Shown here in pieces: positions 42,346 to 53,300 of a stretch of 64,000 bases of DNA. Origin of the DNA: Chitinophaga niastensis. Its GTDB lineage: Bacteria > Bacteroidota > Bacteroidia > Chitinophagales > Chitinophagaceae. Under the pieces are notes generated by a model. It made no database searches and was not told the DNA's origin. It was given only the letters and a program-made list of their open reading frames with translations. The position numbers and the translations under genes are program-made. Position 1 is the first letter of the stretch; each line of letters begins with the position of its first letter. The DNA is taken from contig NZ_PYAW01000004.1 of the NCBI RefSeq assembly GCF_003014755.1, positions 310,001 through 374,000 on the forward strand, given 5' to 3'.

Positions 42346-44301
42346 ATGAAGAAATTTTTAATAGCAACATTACTAATGTTGCCCATCTGCAGCGTAGCAC
42401 AGCGTATTGCATATTATGATGCCCTTTATTTAAAAAAGCTGGCAGATATAAATGGAGGAAAGTTTCCAATAATTGACGAAAGCAGGACGGTTCTTAAATA
42501 TTACTTCGGGGCGTTGCATGATGAACCTCTGCGTCTGGCAATTGATAGTAATATTTTCTTAAAACCATACTTTAAGAGAAGCGGGGTATCCGCTGGGGAT
42601 AAAAATTTAGGCAGCATACCAAATCTTATAGGAGGAAGTTTAGGCAGTGTGGACATAACAGCCATTGCCAATGGGCTTGCCACTATTATGATTAAAAGAG
42701 CAAAGCAGGAACTCACCGTTGCTTTTTTTGACAGGTTTGTAAAGTATTCGGAAAAAAATCCTGAGTTCAACACGTTGTTTCCTGTTACCACCAAGAACCT
42801 TACGCAACTTATTACCTATAAATATCCACAGATGTTGCCTACACTCCGGGATGGGTTTTATGAAGATCTTAAACAAATCAGTTTGCATATTGATGATATG
42901 ATTGATTTGCCGAAGTACAGGATATTGCTGAACGATTTGCCACAAATAAGAATGGCTATTCATACTTTGCGTATTGCAAATGATCTGGAAACAGGGGCTT
43001 CCAATGCGGCGGATGTTATTAAGCAGTTGGCCTCTTTCAGAGAGTTGGATGCGGTGCTGCCGGCGAATAGCCCTCTATTTAATATTAAAGGAGCGATAAA
43101 AACTGCGGCATTGTTCTCCGAAAGCATTCGAAGCGATGATAACGTATGGATAGGTGGTGATGAATTTAAGAAATTATTGAGCAATGATACATTGTTTAGT
43201 ATTTACCTGGGACTTACCCGTCAGTTAGCAAAGACGCAGGATATTTCTTTTGTTGATAAAGGAGGAGTTATAACACAATTATATAAGCTGATCGATTCCA
43301 GCTCTTTTTTTATGAATCAGCAGATGTTGCAGGAACTATCCAGCCTGGGTGGTAAAGTCAATCATTCGGTGGCGGATATAAACTTAAAGAAAAACAATGG
43401 GCATCTATCAAATGAAGATTATTACAATTATATTAATGTGTCCCTGGATGTAATAGATTACTTTTTTCGTATAACAAAACCATATAGATCTGATGTGTTG
43501 CCAGATACCTATCTGCAGCTGGCAAGAGATGGGAACAGTTTATACAGGGATATTTATACCACGCATTATACACAGGGCGCCAACGATGTGCTGAACATAT
43601 TAAGCGGTATCGCAGCATTAACAGGAGAGGCTAAGTCCTACAAAAATGCAAAAGATAGTATTAATAAGTTTGTAGAAAAGGTAAAGCCTTATGCTTTGTT
43701 CATGGGTAACATGGTGGATGCAAAGGGGGAGGAAGAGGTAAGCGCCGTTCTGGAAAATGTAATATTGCCGGTAGGAAGCTCTTCTATTAAAAAATTTACG
43801 AAGAACAACCTGTCTGTCCAGAGTTATTTAGGAGCATATATGTCTTCTTCCAATAGCGGCAATGCAATTAAGGGCACCTGGTCGGATAAGTTTGGGGTAA
43901 CGGCTACTATAGGTATTTCCTACACGCCGGGCTGTCTGAGCTGGGGGAATCGTGGTGCGGTGAGTATATATGGGGTAATCCTTGATATCAGCGCCATTGT
44001 GGATTATAAGCTCAAAACAGACTCTGTGCCTACTGCCAGCGGAGGAAATGCCCCTGTTATTAAAAAGAATTACCAGGTACAGCTAGGGCAAATCTTTTCA
44101 CCGGGCGTGTACCTGACCTACGGTTTTTTTGCTAAACTGCCGCTTTCTATCGGTTTTGGCGGACAATACGGCCCCGGGCTCTCCAAAATTAAAACAGATG
44201 AATCGGTGGCTGTAATGACCAATCCCTCCTGGCGCTGGAATTTATTTTTAGCCGTAGATCTGCCTTTTTTTACGCTGTTGAATACGAGCAAAAATAAGTG
44301 A
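42346..44301 (+). CDS. Exported protein, third gene of subtilase operon
   Basis: 651 residues with a signal peptide (LLMLPICSVAQ). The central part (about 60-480) is helix-rich. The C-terminal ~170 residues carry amphipathic beta strands and aromatic turns (GVYLTYGFFAKLPLSIGFGG, then WRWNLFLAVDLPFF), suggesting an outer-membrane anchored end. I do not recognise a family. The 10-bp gap to the subtilase gene supports one transcript. It could be the substrate or the outer-membrane arm of the system. Confidence 0.7.
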   Translation: MKKFLIATLLMLPICSVAQRIAYYDALYLKKLADINGGKFPIIDESRTVLKYYFGALHDEPLRLAIDSNIFLKPYFKRSGVSAGDKNLGSIPNLIGGSLGSVDITAIANGLATIMIKRAKQELTVAFFDRFVKYSEKNPEFNTLFPVTTKNLTQLITYKYPQMLPTLRDGFYEDLKQISLHIDDMIDLPKYRILLNDLPQIRMAIHTLRIANDLETGASNAADVIKQLASFRELDAVLPANSPLFNIKGAIKTAALFSESIRSDDNVWIGGDEFKKLLSNDTLFSIYLGLTRQLAKTQDISFVDKGGVITQLYKLIDSSSFFMNQQMLQELSSLGGKVNHSVADINLKKNNGHLSNEDYYNYINVSLDVIDYFFRITKPYRSDVLPDTYLQLARDGNSLYRDIYTTHYTQGANDVLNILSGIAALTGEAKSYKNAKDSINKFVEKVKPYALFMGNMVDAKGEEEVSAVLENVILPVGSSSIKKFTKNNLSVQSYLGAYMSSSNSGNAIKGTWSDKFGVTATIGISYTPGCLSWGNRGAVSIYGVILDISAIVDYKLKTDSVPTASGGNAPVIKKNYQVQLGQIFSPGVYLTYGFFAKLPLSIGFGGQYGPGLSKIKTDESVAVMTNPSWRWNLFLAVDLPFFTLLNTSKNK

Positions 44302-44478
44302 CCAGGTAATTGAAGTTGTATACTGGTATTGAGTTGTAGCCCGTTTAATAGCTGGCCTGTTGCGTTTTTTGCCCCGCCATTTGCCCAAATCAGGGGGTGT
44401 TGGTAAAGTTTAATTTTTAAAATGGATTAGGTTGTTCAAATAGATATGCTTACCTTGGGTGTAATTAATATTAATATA

Positions 44479-44670
44479 ATGCAACAAGGAACAGTTAAAT
44501 TTTTTAATGAATCCAAAGGATTTGGTTTTATTACACCTTCAAATGGTGGTCCAGACATTTTCGTTCACGTATCGGGTATTACTGGCGAACTTCGTGAAAA
44601 TGACCGCGTATCTTATGAAGTAGAAAATGGTAAAAAAGGATTAAATGCAGTTAACGTAAAAGTTATCTAA
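44479..44670 (+). CDS. Cold-shock domain protein
   Basis: A 63-residue CspA-type OB-fold protein with RNP1 (KGFGFI) and RNP2 (DIFVHVS). The ATG at 44479 is chosen because MQQGTVKFFN is the standard family start; a frame opening at 44446 only adds a non-conserved extension. Binds single-stranded nucleic acid. A 177-nt upstream spacer could hold a regulatory 5' leader, as in many cold-shock genes. A strong terminator follows. Confidence 0.95.
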   Translation: MQQGTVKFFNESKGFGFITPSNGGPDIFVHVSGITGELRENDRVSYEVENGKKGLNAVNVKVI

Positions 44671-44692
44671 TTTTATATATCTTATTTATTGG

Positions 44693-44723
44693 AAGGGTAT
44701 GCTGAACAGCATACCCTTTTTTT
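44693..44723 (+). terminator. Rho-independent terminator after cold-shock gene
   Basis: aagggtatgctg pairs with cagcataccctt around a 2-nt spacer (an effective loop of a few nt), followed by a run of T. Confidence 0.9.
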
Positions 44724-44883
44724 GTGCTATTTTTTATAAAAAGACCGGTAATAGGGAACTCCCAAAGGTTTTTTCTCCCTTCCTTAAGATCAGTTAAAGC
44801 GTTAAATCAAGCCGGATGAAAGCCTGTTATTCAGTTTTTCTACAGATTGATCCATTAGCTTCGCCCTGCTAAATGGAGATAGT

Positions 44884-47346
44884 ATGAGGATAATAGTAGC
44901 TATGATCTTGCTTTTAACAGTAAGCTCGAATGTTTTCAGCCAACAGCATAAAAACGAAAAAATTACAGGAAAGATATTAAACGGTGATAGTAAGTTGCCT
45001 GTTGAATATGCCACTGTTATAGTTACAGACGTTATTACAGGTAAAACGATCAGCGGGGCTGTGGCAAACAACAAAGGCGTATTCGATATTAACGGTTTAA
45101 GTGCTGGCAGATTTAAAGTGATAATTGATTTTATAGGATACGAAAAAAAGATATTTGACAGTGTAGTACTCACTAACGCCAGGCCTGTTTATGATTTGGG
45201 CACGGTATACATCACTTCAGCCAGTAAATCATTGAATGAAGTAGTGGTTATTTCCCGGGCGGCAATAGTAGAAAATAAAATTGACAGGGTTGTATATAAT
45301 GTTGCTAATGATGTAACATCCCAGGGTGGAGTGGCGACAGATGTATTAAAAAAGGTACCACAGGTTACAGTTGATGTTGACGGGAACGTTGAATTACAGG
45401 GCAATTCCAATATCCGTTTTCTGATCAATGGCAAACCCTCCAGCATGTTTGGTAACAGCTTGTCAGATGCGCTTGCTTCTATACCAGCCTCCCAGATTAA
45501 AAGCATCGAAGCTATCACCAGCCCGGAGGCAAAATATGATGCCCAGGGTACGGGAGGTATCATTAATATAATTTTGAAGGACAATAAAATGCAGGGCGTT
45601 AATGGTAATATCAGTCTTGCTGCCGGAACGAGGTTAGAAAACGGTTCTGTTAACCTGAACGTGCGCCACAATAATTTCGGCATGAACTTCTTCTTCAGTG
45701 GAAATGCTCAGTTAAAATCTTCTACTCCTTATTCACAGGACAGGACTTCTGCTGATTCTATCGCTAAAACAAGCACCCGTTTATTACAGTATGGTAATTC
45801 GGATTTTAACCGGGATGCATATCAGTCAGGCCTTGGGTTTGACTGGAATATAAGCAAGACAGATAACCTAAGCGGATCGGTATCCCTTAATCAATTCAAT
45901 AATCGTTTGGATGGATTAACTTACCAGCAGCAATTGATCAATAGGTTAACCAATGCTTCTTCAGATACATTAAATTCACTCAGACAATCGGATACGCGCA
46001 ATCATATTAATGCTGTTGACTGGAACCTTGCCTACAAAAAGAAGTTTAAGAAAGCAGGGCAGGAACTGGATGTATTATATAGTGCAAGTTATGGATCGCC
46101 ATCTTCCCGTTTTCTGCAGTCCCAGTTGTATGATGGACAGACTTTACCCTATGCAGGAACATCCAGCAGTAACCCGGGCAACGACAGGCAGCATAATATT
46201 TCTATAGATTATGTACATCCGGTGAATAACAAGCTGACTATTGAAACCGGGTTAAAAACAATTTTTCATGATCTCAGCAATACTGCCGACGTTCATACCT
46301 ATGATAAAAGCACCAACAGTTACCTTCCGGACCCGACACAATCATATGATTTTAATTACAGGATGAATATTTATGCGGGTTACCTGTCCGCTACTTTCTC
46401 CATGCTCAATTTTTTAGATGTTGTAGCAGGAGCAAGGTACGAATATACCAATATTCAGATGCATTTCGCGGGAACAACGGTACCATCCTACAGCAATTTG
46501 GTTCCTTCTATCATCTTATCACATAAATTCAATAAAGGGCAGTCCTTTAAACTTGCTTATACGCACAGGCTGGAACGCCCTGACAGGGAGCTTAACCCGT
46601 TTCTTAATCTTAGTGACCCCTATAACATAAGCACCGGTAACCCTGCTTTAAAACCTGAAATAGGCGACAACTTTGAATTGGGTTATAATAAATCGTTTGA
46701 TAATGGTGGCAGTATTTATGTTGCCCTGATAGAACGGATCAACAGCAACGATATAAAGCCATATACCACCTTTTATCCTTCCTTTCAGATAGGGGACTCA
46801 CTGTATAAGAATGTTTCAGTAACAAACCGGGTGAATATCGGATCAGAATATAATACAGGACTTATTATTACGGGATCTTTGCCTTTAACAAAAGCGCTCA
46901 ATATCCGGGAAAACCTGATGGTCTTTAACAGGCACGTGGTGAATAAGCTGGATGGCGGGAACCAGACAAATGGCCTGAACTGGCGACTGAACATGAATGT
47001 CACTTACCAGCTGCCGAAAAACCTGGTAGCAGAGGCATTTGGAGAATACCGGTCATCTTTTAATAATATACAGGGCAGACAACCCAAGAGCATCTCTTAT
47101 ACTTTCGCTTTCAGGAAACAATTCTGGAATAAAAATGCAAGCATAGGCCTGACAGCTACAAATCCTTTTAACAAATATATCAACCAGCTTACCACCATCC
47201 ATACAGCCAACTATACTTCAACTGTTTTAAGACAGATACCTTACCGCTCATTCGGTATCAGCCTGACATATAAATTCGGTAAGCTTCAATTTAAAAAAGA
47301 GAAAGAAAATGATAATAATTACCTGAATAATATACCATCAATATAA
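44884..47346 (+). CDS. Outer-membrane beta-barrel protein with regulatory and plug-like domains
   Basis: The 820-residue protein begins with a signal peptide (SSNVFSQ), then a carboxypeptidase-regulatory-like domain (about 25-110; ITGKILNGDSKLPVEYATV). A TonB-receptor-type plug follows (about 118-215; VLKKVPQVTVDVDGNVELQG, INGKPSSMFG, GGIINIILK). A large beta-barrel of the OMP_b-brl_3 type fills the rest (ERPDRELNPFLNLSDPYNISTGNPALKPE). Such proteins are common in Bacteroidota beside stress or metal-response genes; the ligand is unknown. It is not SusC-like: no SusD partner is adjacent. Probably monocistronic. Confidence 0.88.
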   Translation: MRIIVAMILLLTVSSNVFSQQHKNEKITGKILNGDSKLPVEYATVIVTDVITGKTISGAVANNKGVFDINGLSAGRFKVIIDFIGYEKKIFDSVVLTNARPVYDLGTVYITSASKSLNEVVVISRAAIVENKIDRVVYNVANDVTSQGGVATDVLKKVPQVTVDVDGNVELQGNSNIRFLINGKPSSMFGNSLSDALASIPASQIKSIEAITSPEAKYDAQGTGGIINIILKDNKMQGVNGNISLAAGTRLENGSVNLNVRHNNFGMNFFFSGNAQLKSSTPYSQDRTSADSIAKTSTRLLQYGNSDFNRDAYQSGLGFDWNISKTDNLSGSVSLNQFNNRLDGLTYQQQLINRLTNASSDTLNSLRQSDTRNHINAVDWNLAYKKKFKKAGQELDVLYSASYGSPSSRFLQSQLYDGQTLPYAGTSSSNPGNDRQHNISIDYVHPVNNKLTIETGLKTIFHDLSNTADVHTYDKSTNSYLPDPTQSYDFNYRMNIYAGYLSATFSMLNFLDVVAGARYEYTNIQMHFAGTTVPSYSNLVPSIILSHKFNKGQSFKLAYTHRLERPDRELNPFLNLSDPYNISTGNPALKPEIGDNFELGYNKSFDNGGSIYVALIERINSNDIKPYTTFYPSFQIGDSLYKNVSVTNRVNIGSEYNTGLIITGSLPLTKALNIRENLMVFNRHVVNKLDGGNQTNGLNWRLNMNVTYQLPKNLVAEAFGEYRSSFNNIQGRQPKSISYTFAFRKQFWNKNASIGLTATNPFNKYINQLTTIHTANYTSTVLRQIPYRSFGISLTYKFGKLQFKKEKENDNNYLNNIPSI

Positions 47347-47372
47347 ATTATACTAATCAGGAAAAATGCAGT

Positions 47373-47405
47373 AGCCTTCAAGTCGTTTGATTTGAAGGCT
47401 TTTTT
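47373..47405 (+). terminator. Rho-independent terminator after barrel gene
   Basis: agccttcaa pairs with ttgaaggct and is followed by ttttt. Confidence 0.88.
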
Positions 47406-47512
47406 GTGTTTGATACTTTATAAAGTACGTACCACCTTACACGTTGGGCCGCCCAGGCGCTTATTTTATCCAATTTTTGCACTGAAATATTTTTAACCAA
47501 AACACAATTATT

Positions 47513-48688
47513 ATGAAAACTATTCAGGTGTTAAAAGTTGTTGTATTAGCAATGTTTATCCTCTTTACAATTTCCTGTAAAAAAAATAAAGACTCCCCGG
47601 TTCCTCCAACAGCATGTAACCTTGGAGCCGGCAATCATCCCAATCGCAACAATTATCAACGGATCATTGATAATTTTATGAATGCAGGTGCGGCAGGTGT
47701 GAGTGTAACGGTGATATCGCCTGAGGGTACCTGGAGCGCATGTGGGGGGAAGGCTAATATAGAGGACAATATTGATTTGACTCCTTGTCATACTTTACGC
47801 ATTGGTAGCATTACAAAAGTATTTACCGCCGCAACAATCTTAAAACTGCAGGAAGAAGGTGTTTTAAATATAAAAGATAAAATCAATAAATATATTCCGG
47901 GAAGCATCACCGACCATATTGCCAATGCAAATGATGTAACCATAGAACAATGCCTGAACCATACATCCGGCATAAGAGATTATTTAGATCAAAATGTGAT
48001 ATCCGGGATATTGAATAAGCAAATAATTAAATACTCAGCAGAAGAGAATTTAAAATTTATTTATGATAAAAGTGCATATTTCTCACCGGGCAAGGGGATG
48101 ATATACTCAAATGCTAATTATTTATTATTATCAACGGTGATAAAATATGCAACAGGTAAAAATGCCTTCGATGTAGTAACTGAAAAGATCATCCGGCCGC
48201 TTCAGCTCCAAAATACTTCTGCGAGTACGGAGTTACCTGGCACGCTAACCAGGTGTTATCATGATGTTGACAATAATGGTATAATGAAAGATTTTACCTA
48301 CGCAGATAATAATGCTGTTGGCGGAGTGGGGGCATTGGATGGAGGGATTATTTCCAATTCATATGATGTAGCAAAGTTTATGGAGGCTTTATTGACTGGT
48401 AAAGTTATTTCACCAGCTTCACTGGCTCAGATGGAAACATTTACGGATATAGATCCTTCAAATCTCCCCGATGATTTAAAATATTATAAACAATATGGCT
48501 TAGGATTAATGAAAATAGAAACGGACCAGGGAACAGCCATAGGACACGACGGGCATGTATATGGTTTTATTGGAAAAGTATTTTATCTCCCGGTGCAAAA
48601 GGTAACAGTTGCCATACTTTTAAATGGGTGTTCATCAAAAACCACTGCTGTACTTAATGACAAAGGAATGTTTAATAATCTGTTCTAA
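47513..48688 (+). CDS. Serine hydrolase lipoprotein (beta-lactamase/DD-peptidase fold)
   Basis: A 391-residue lipoprotein (lipobox FTISC, Cys22). Active-site motifs of the class C beta-lactamase/DD-carboxypeptidase fold are present: SITK (Ser99, Lys102), YSN (198-200) and GHDGH near the C-terminus in place of KTG. HTSGIRDY is the usual loop of this family (PF00144). Members hydrolyse D-amino-acid peptides, esters or lactams; the true substrate is unknown. Flanked by terminators, so probably monocistronic. Confidence 0.88.
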   Translation: MKTIQVLKVVVLAMFILFTISCKKNKDSPVPPTACNLGAGNHPNRNNYQRIIDNFMNAGAAGVSVTVISPEGTWSACGGKANIEDNIDLTPCHTLRIGSITKVFTAATILKLQEEGVLNIKDKINKYIPGSITDHIANANDVTIEQCLNHTSGIRDYLDQNVISGILNKQIIKYSAEENLKFIYDKSAYFSPGKGMIYSNANYLLLSTVIKYATGKNAFDVVTEKIIRPLQLQNTSASTELPGTLTRCYHDVDNNGIMKDFTYADNNAVGGVGALDGGIISNSYDVAKFMEALLTGKVISPASLAQMETFTDIDPSNLPDDLKYYKQYGLGLMKIETDQGTAIGHDGHVYGFIGKVFYLPVQKVTVAILLNGCSSKTTAVLNDKGMFNNLF

Positions 48689-48762
48689 ACTGAATAATGG
48701 TATTGAAACCAAATAGTTAAAAGATACCTTTCCGTCCTATTGGATGACTGAAAGATTACAGA

Positions 48763-48792
48763 CCTCACGCCTGGCGTGGGGTTTTCTTTTTT
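48763..48792 (+). terminator. Rho-independent terminator after serine hydrolase gene
   Basis: cctcacg pairs with cgtgggg (one G-U) around cctgg, followed by ttttctttttt. Confidence 0.8.
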
Positions 48793-48898
48793 ACGCCATA
48801 ATAGGGGTAAAACGATTTTCAGCTGTCGTATTCCTGTAAGGGTATCTTATGTGTGCCTGCAATGACTTACGCATGAATCCGGATAAATAATATAAGCA

Positions 48899-50149
48899 AT
48901 GTTCTTTGTTGTTGGAATCATCTTAGCCTTTTTCCTTGATCTGTTATTGATCAGTAAAAAAGGGAAAACGCTGGCTGATAAAGTGCTGGCCTTTTGGTTG
49001 TGCTGTATAGGCATTCATTTACTGTTTTTTTACCTGACTTATTTCCACGGGAGTTTTACTGAACGTCCCTGGGCACTTGGAATTGAGATCCCGCTGCCGC
49101 TTTTGCATGGCCCTTTTCTCTATTTGTATACGGCCGCCCTGACCCGGCAGTTTCCTCATAAATGGAAATTTATGCTGCTTCACTTTGTTCCGGCTATCGT
49201 TTCTTATCTGTACCTGGTCAGGTTTTATCGCTTGCCGGATGAACAAAAGATCTTTGTTTACCTGAACAAAGGACGCGGGTTTGAGCTGTTTACCATGCTG
49301 AATCTTTTTGTCATTATCCTATCGGGTATAACATATATCGTTTGGTCGGCGATTTTGTTGAAAAAGTATCACCGCTCTCTCTTTGATCAGTTTTCATATA
49401 CAGAGAAAATTAATTTAAAATGGCTGCAATACCTGATATATGGCATCACGATCATCTGGCTTTTTGTTATACTGAACAGGGAGGAATTAGTTTTTGGAGC
49501 TGTTGTTGTATTCGTTATTTTCATAGGATATTTTGGCATTAAGCAGGTCGGTATCTTTACTCATACCGGTTATAATTATCAGGATAGGAATGTGCAGGTT
49601 TATAAGCATACAGTAATACCCCAACAAATAGCAGCGGTGGCCATTCCTGCAAAAGAAGCACCAGCTTCAGAGGAAGGAGGGGACCTGACCGGAATTTTAG
49701 AGGATGAAGTGAGTGCGGATGATCATCCTGATAAAAAGAAGTATTCCAAATCAGGACTTACAGGAGCTGTAGCGGGAAACCTGCACCAGGAGCTTACACA
49801 AATGATGGAAAACAAAAAGTTGTTTTCGGAAAGTGAACTGTCACTTGCTGAATTGGCTAAAGAATTGCATACGCATCCCAACTATTTATCTCAGATTATA
49901 AATGAACTGGAGGGGAAGAATTTTTATGAATATATCAATACGCTTCGTATTGAAGAATTTAAAAGGCTTATTTCCAATCCTGATAATCATCAATTCACTT
50001 TGCTGTCTTTGGCATATGAATGCGGCTTTAATTCAAAATCTTCTTTTAACAGATATTTTAAAAAAGCTACGGGACTGTCTCCTTCCGCATATCTGCGTAG
50101 TCTTAATATGGAAGAGATGCCAACAGGAATAAAAGGTATCGGTGTGTAA
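48899..50149 (+). CDS. Membrane-bound AraC family regulator
   Basis: A 416-residue protein. The first ~220 residues contain about seven membrane helices (for example FFVVGIILAFFLDLLLIS), then a charged linker, then an AraC-type DNA-binding domain (about 310-405; SLAELAKELHTHPNYLSQIIN and LAYECGFNSKSSFNRYFKKATGLSP). This 7TM-plus-HTH layout is common in Bacteroidota and suggests direct membrane sensing coupled to transcription. It lies immediately upstream of the SusC/phosphonate operon on the same strand and could regulate it. Confidence 0.9.
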   Translation: MFFVVGIILAFFLDLLLISKKGKTLADKVLAFWLCCIGIHLLFFYLTYFHGSFTERPWALGIEIPLPLLHGPFLYLYTAALTRQFPHKWKFMLLHFVPAIVSYLYLVRFYRLPDEQKIFVYLNKGRGFELFTMLNLFVIILSGITYIVWSAILLKKYHRSLFDQFSYTEKINLKWLQYLIYGITIIWLFVILNREELVFGAVVVFVIFIGYFGIKQVGIFTHTGYNYQDRNVQVYKHTVIPQQIAAVAIPAKEAPASEEGGDLTGILEDEVSADDHPDKKKYSKSGLTGAVAGNLHQELTQMMENKKLFSESELSLAELAKELHTHPNYLSQIINELEGKNFYEYINTLRIEEFKRLISNPDNHQFTLLSLAYECGFNSKSSFNRYFKKATGLSPSAYLRSLNMEEMPTGIKGIGV

Positions 50150-50246
50150 AGCCACCAGTCTTATGCTCCGCCCTTTTCAACAACGCTGCTCAGGCCATCT
50201 GCCGGCAGTTTTACTTATGCACTCAATAGTTATATAACCTCCGGGT

Positions 50247-50266
50247 TTACACAAACGTTTGTGTAA
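50247..50266. promoter_or_regulatory. Perfect 20-bp palindrome, candidate operator
   Basis: A perfect palindrome of the half-site ttacacaaac, with central CG (caaacgtttg), lies 103 bp upstream of susC. It resembles LacI/GalR-type operators. No LacI-family gene is in the window. Confidence 0.6.
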
Positions 50267-50340
50267 GTTTAGTATTTATGAACTTTGTATAGTATTCTAG
50301 TTGTATATTTATACTATATTTTGATATAGTAATACTAAAC
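50267..50340. promoter_or_regulatory. Nested inverted repeats in susC leader
   Basis: gtttagtatt (50267-50276) is perfectly inverted at 50331-50340 (aatactaaac), and tactata / tatagta (50312-50331) forms an inner hairpin. The structure directly follows the palindrome and ends 28 bp before the susC start, so it may act in the DNA as an operator or in the leader RNA. Confidence 0.5.
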
Positions 50341-50368
50341 ACCTGTTTATCACCAAAATCTATTTGTT

Positions 50369-53300
50369 ATGAAATTGTTTCATCTGAAACTACGGGCAAT
50401 ACTGTGCACGGCATTGGCAGTATTGACGGGATTAAACGTGGCCTTTGCCCAATCTGAAATAAGGGGGGCAGTGACTGATGCCAACAACCAGTCTATAATA
50501 GGTGCGTCGGTATTAATTAAAGGAACAAAAAAAGGTACCACTACAGATGCGCAGGGGCACTTTGTTATTAATGCCAGTGCCAATGCCACCCTTACCTTTA
50601 GCTTCATAGGATTTGACGCTAAAGAAGTGCCTGTAAATAACCGGACAAACATCACCGTGGTATTGCAATCTAAAGATGAAGGATTAAATGAAGTAGTAGT
50701 AACAGCGTTGGGTATTAAAAAGGAAAAGAAAGCAGTAGGCTACGCTGTACAGGAAGTAAAAGGCGCTGAGTTGGTGAAAGCCAGAGAGCCTAACGTCATC
50801 AATTCACTCACCGGAAAAGTAGCAGGCTTACGTATTGCTACCTCTACTGACCTTTTCGGAGATCCGGGGATTTCCCTGCGGGGAAAAAGTACCATCATTG
50901 TGGTAGATGGTGTCCGGATAAATTCCAATTCATGGAACCTGAGTGCAGATGATATTGAAAGTTTTTCTGTCCTGAAAGGCCCTTCTGCTGCTGCATTGTA
51001 TGGGTCAGATGGTATTAATGGTGCTATCCAGATCACGACTAAAAGAGGTTCTAAAAATAAACGGGGATATTCAGTTGAGTTCAATTCCAGCACCCAGGTG
51101 CAAACAGGGTTTAATGCCAAACCTGGTTTACAATCTGAATATGGCCCCGGCTCAGACTTTCAATACGAATTTGTGGATGGTAGTGGTGGCGGCACCAACG
51201 ATGCAGATTATGATGTGTGGGGGCCACGTTTTGAAGGGCAAATGATCAATCAGTGGGATAGTAAAATAGATCCGAACACCGGCAAATTGATGCCGTTGCC
51301 CTGGACCGCAAAAGGAAAAAATAACCTGACTAACTTTTTGCAAAAGGGATTGCTGTCTTCTAATAACCTGGCTGTTTCAGCCAATAATGACAAAGGGGAT
51401 ATCCGTTTCTCCATGACACAATTATATCAAAAGGGAATGGTGCCAAATACCAAACTCAATGCTACAAATATCAATTTTTCAGGAGGGTTGAATATTACTA
51501 AAAAACTCAGGCTGGAATCCAATATCAATTATAACAAACAATATACGCCGAACATACCCAGCTTTGGCTACCAGCCAAGCAGCCCGATCTACGCCATGAT
51601 GGTATGGGGAGCGGCGAATTATGATGTAAGGGATTTAAGAGATTACTGGCAGCCGGGTAAAGTAGGTACACAACAAAAGAATGTTGAGTACTATCAATAT
51701 TCTAATCCATATTTTATTGCTTATGAAGAATTACAAGGTTATTATAAGGATGATATTTATGGGTATGTTAAATTAAAGTACAATATTGCCGATAACTTTG
51801 ATATTCATTTGCGTTCTAACGTTAGCACAAACTATGTGAACACGCAAAACCGTTACCCGATTTCTACTTCACAGTATAATGGTGATGGAGGATATTTTCA
51901 AAAAGGAGGATATAATGAATCCTATAATTACTTCTGGGAAAACAATACGGATGTATTAGCTACCTATACAAAGGATCTTACTTCAAATTTTTCTTTTAAA
52001 GGATCGGCCGGTGCGAATCTGTTATCCAGAAGAACAAATTATCAATATAGTCATACCAACAATGGTTTGCTGGTACCTCAGTTATGGACGGTGCAGAATA
52101 GCGTAGATCCGTCTTCTACTGAAACTGACAAGGCAACCTATCAAAGAAAGAGTGCTTATGCATTAGCTGATTTTGATTACAAGAGAATGCTCTTTCTTAG
52201 TTTAACCGGTCGTGTTGACCAGGCTTCTACATTGCCGCAAAGCAAAGGCGCCTATTTCTATCCATCGGTATCACTCAGTGCATTAATATCTGAAATGGTA
52301 AAACTGCCTTCTTTTGTTTCCTATGCTAAACTGAGGGCCTCTTACGCCAAAGTAGGAAATGATGGGCTGCCTGCAAGTCCTGGTTACTCCAGTTATTATA
52401 AACTGGCGCCTACTTATTCTACCGGTGTGAGGTGGAATGGAAATCCCTCTTTGTATTATGATGGTACACTGTACGATCCGGGAATTTCTCCTGAATTTAA
52501 TAAGTCGTTGGAGTTTGGCGGAGATTTCCGTTTCCTGAAAAACAGGTTAGGTATTGATCTTACTTATTTCAGGAATATAGAAGGCCCCAGTATATTTTAT
52601 CTGCCGCTTTCTGCCACCAGCGGAGCTACCTCTCTGCAGCGTAATGGTTTAACCTACAACCGCAAAGGTGTTGAACTGATTTTAACAGGCAGCCCAGTCA
52701 GATCAAAGAACTTCAGTTGGGATGTAACCATCAACTGGTCAACTCAGCAACGGTACCTGAAAGGAGTGTATGATACATTAAATGCTTACAATCGGGTGAA
52801 AGTAGGTGAAAGAACAGATAAATTATTCCTGACAGACTTTCAAAGAACACCGGATGGCCAGGTTGTTTACAGTGCCACCAGCGGAAGACCTTTAAAAAAC
52901 AGCTATACTACCTTCCAGGGCTATACGAATGAAAGATGGATGGGTAGTTTACAGAATACTTTCCGGTACAGGAATCTGAGCCTGAGCTTTATGTTTGATG
53001 GCCGTTACGGTGGTAAGCTGGTGAATTACGTCAGTCAGAAACAATGGCAGGCCGGAGCAGCTCCAGGATCAGCGAATGAATACCGGCTGGATGACTGGAA
53101 CAACAGGAATACCGCTAATTATAAAGGTACCTACGTTGGACAAGGGGTAAATATTACCGGTGGTTCTCTGGTAGTAGATGGAAATGGAAATGTTATTGCT
53201 GACTCAAGGAAATTTCAGGCAAATACAACAACAGTTAAATGGGAATCTTTTGCAAAAGGTTATTGGGGAAGTGAAGTTCCCAACCTGGTGGATAAATCTT

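Noticed and set aside
44884..47346. Calling the beta-barrel protein a SusC
   Set aside because: No SusD gene is adjacent, and the barrel has the OMP_b-brl_3 style rather than the long SusC plug linker.
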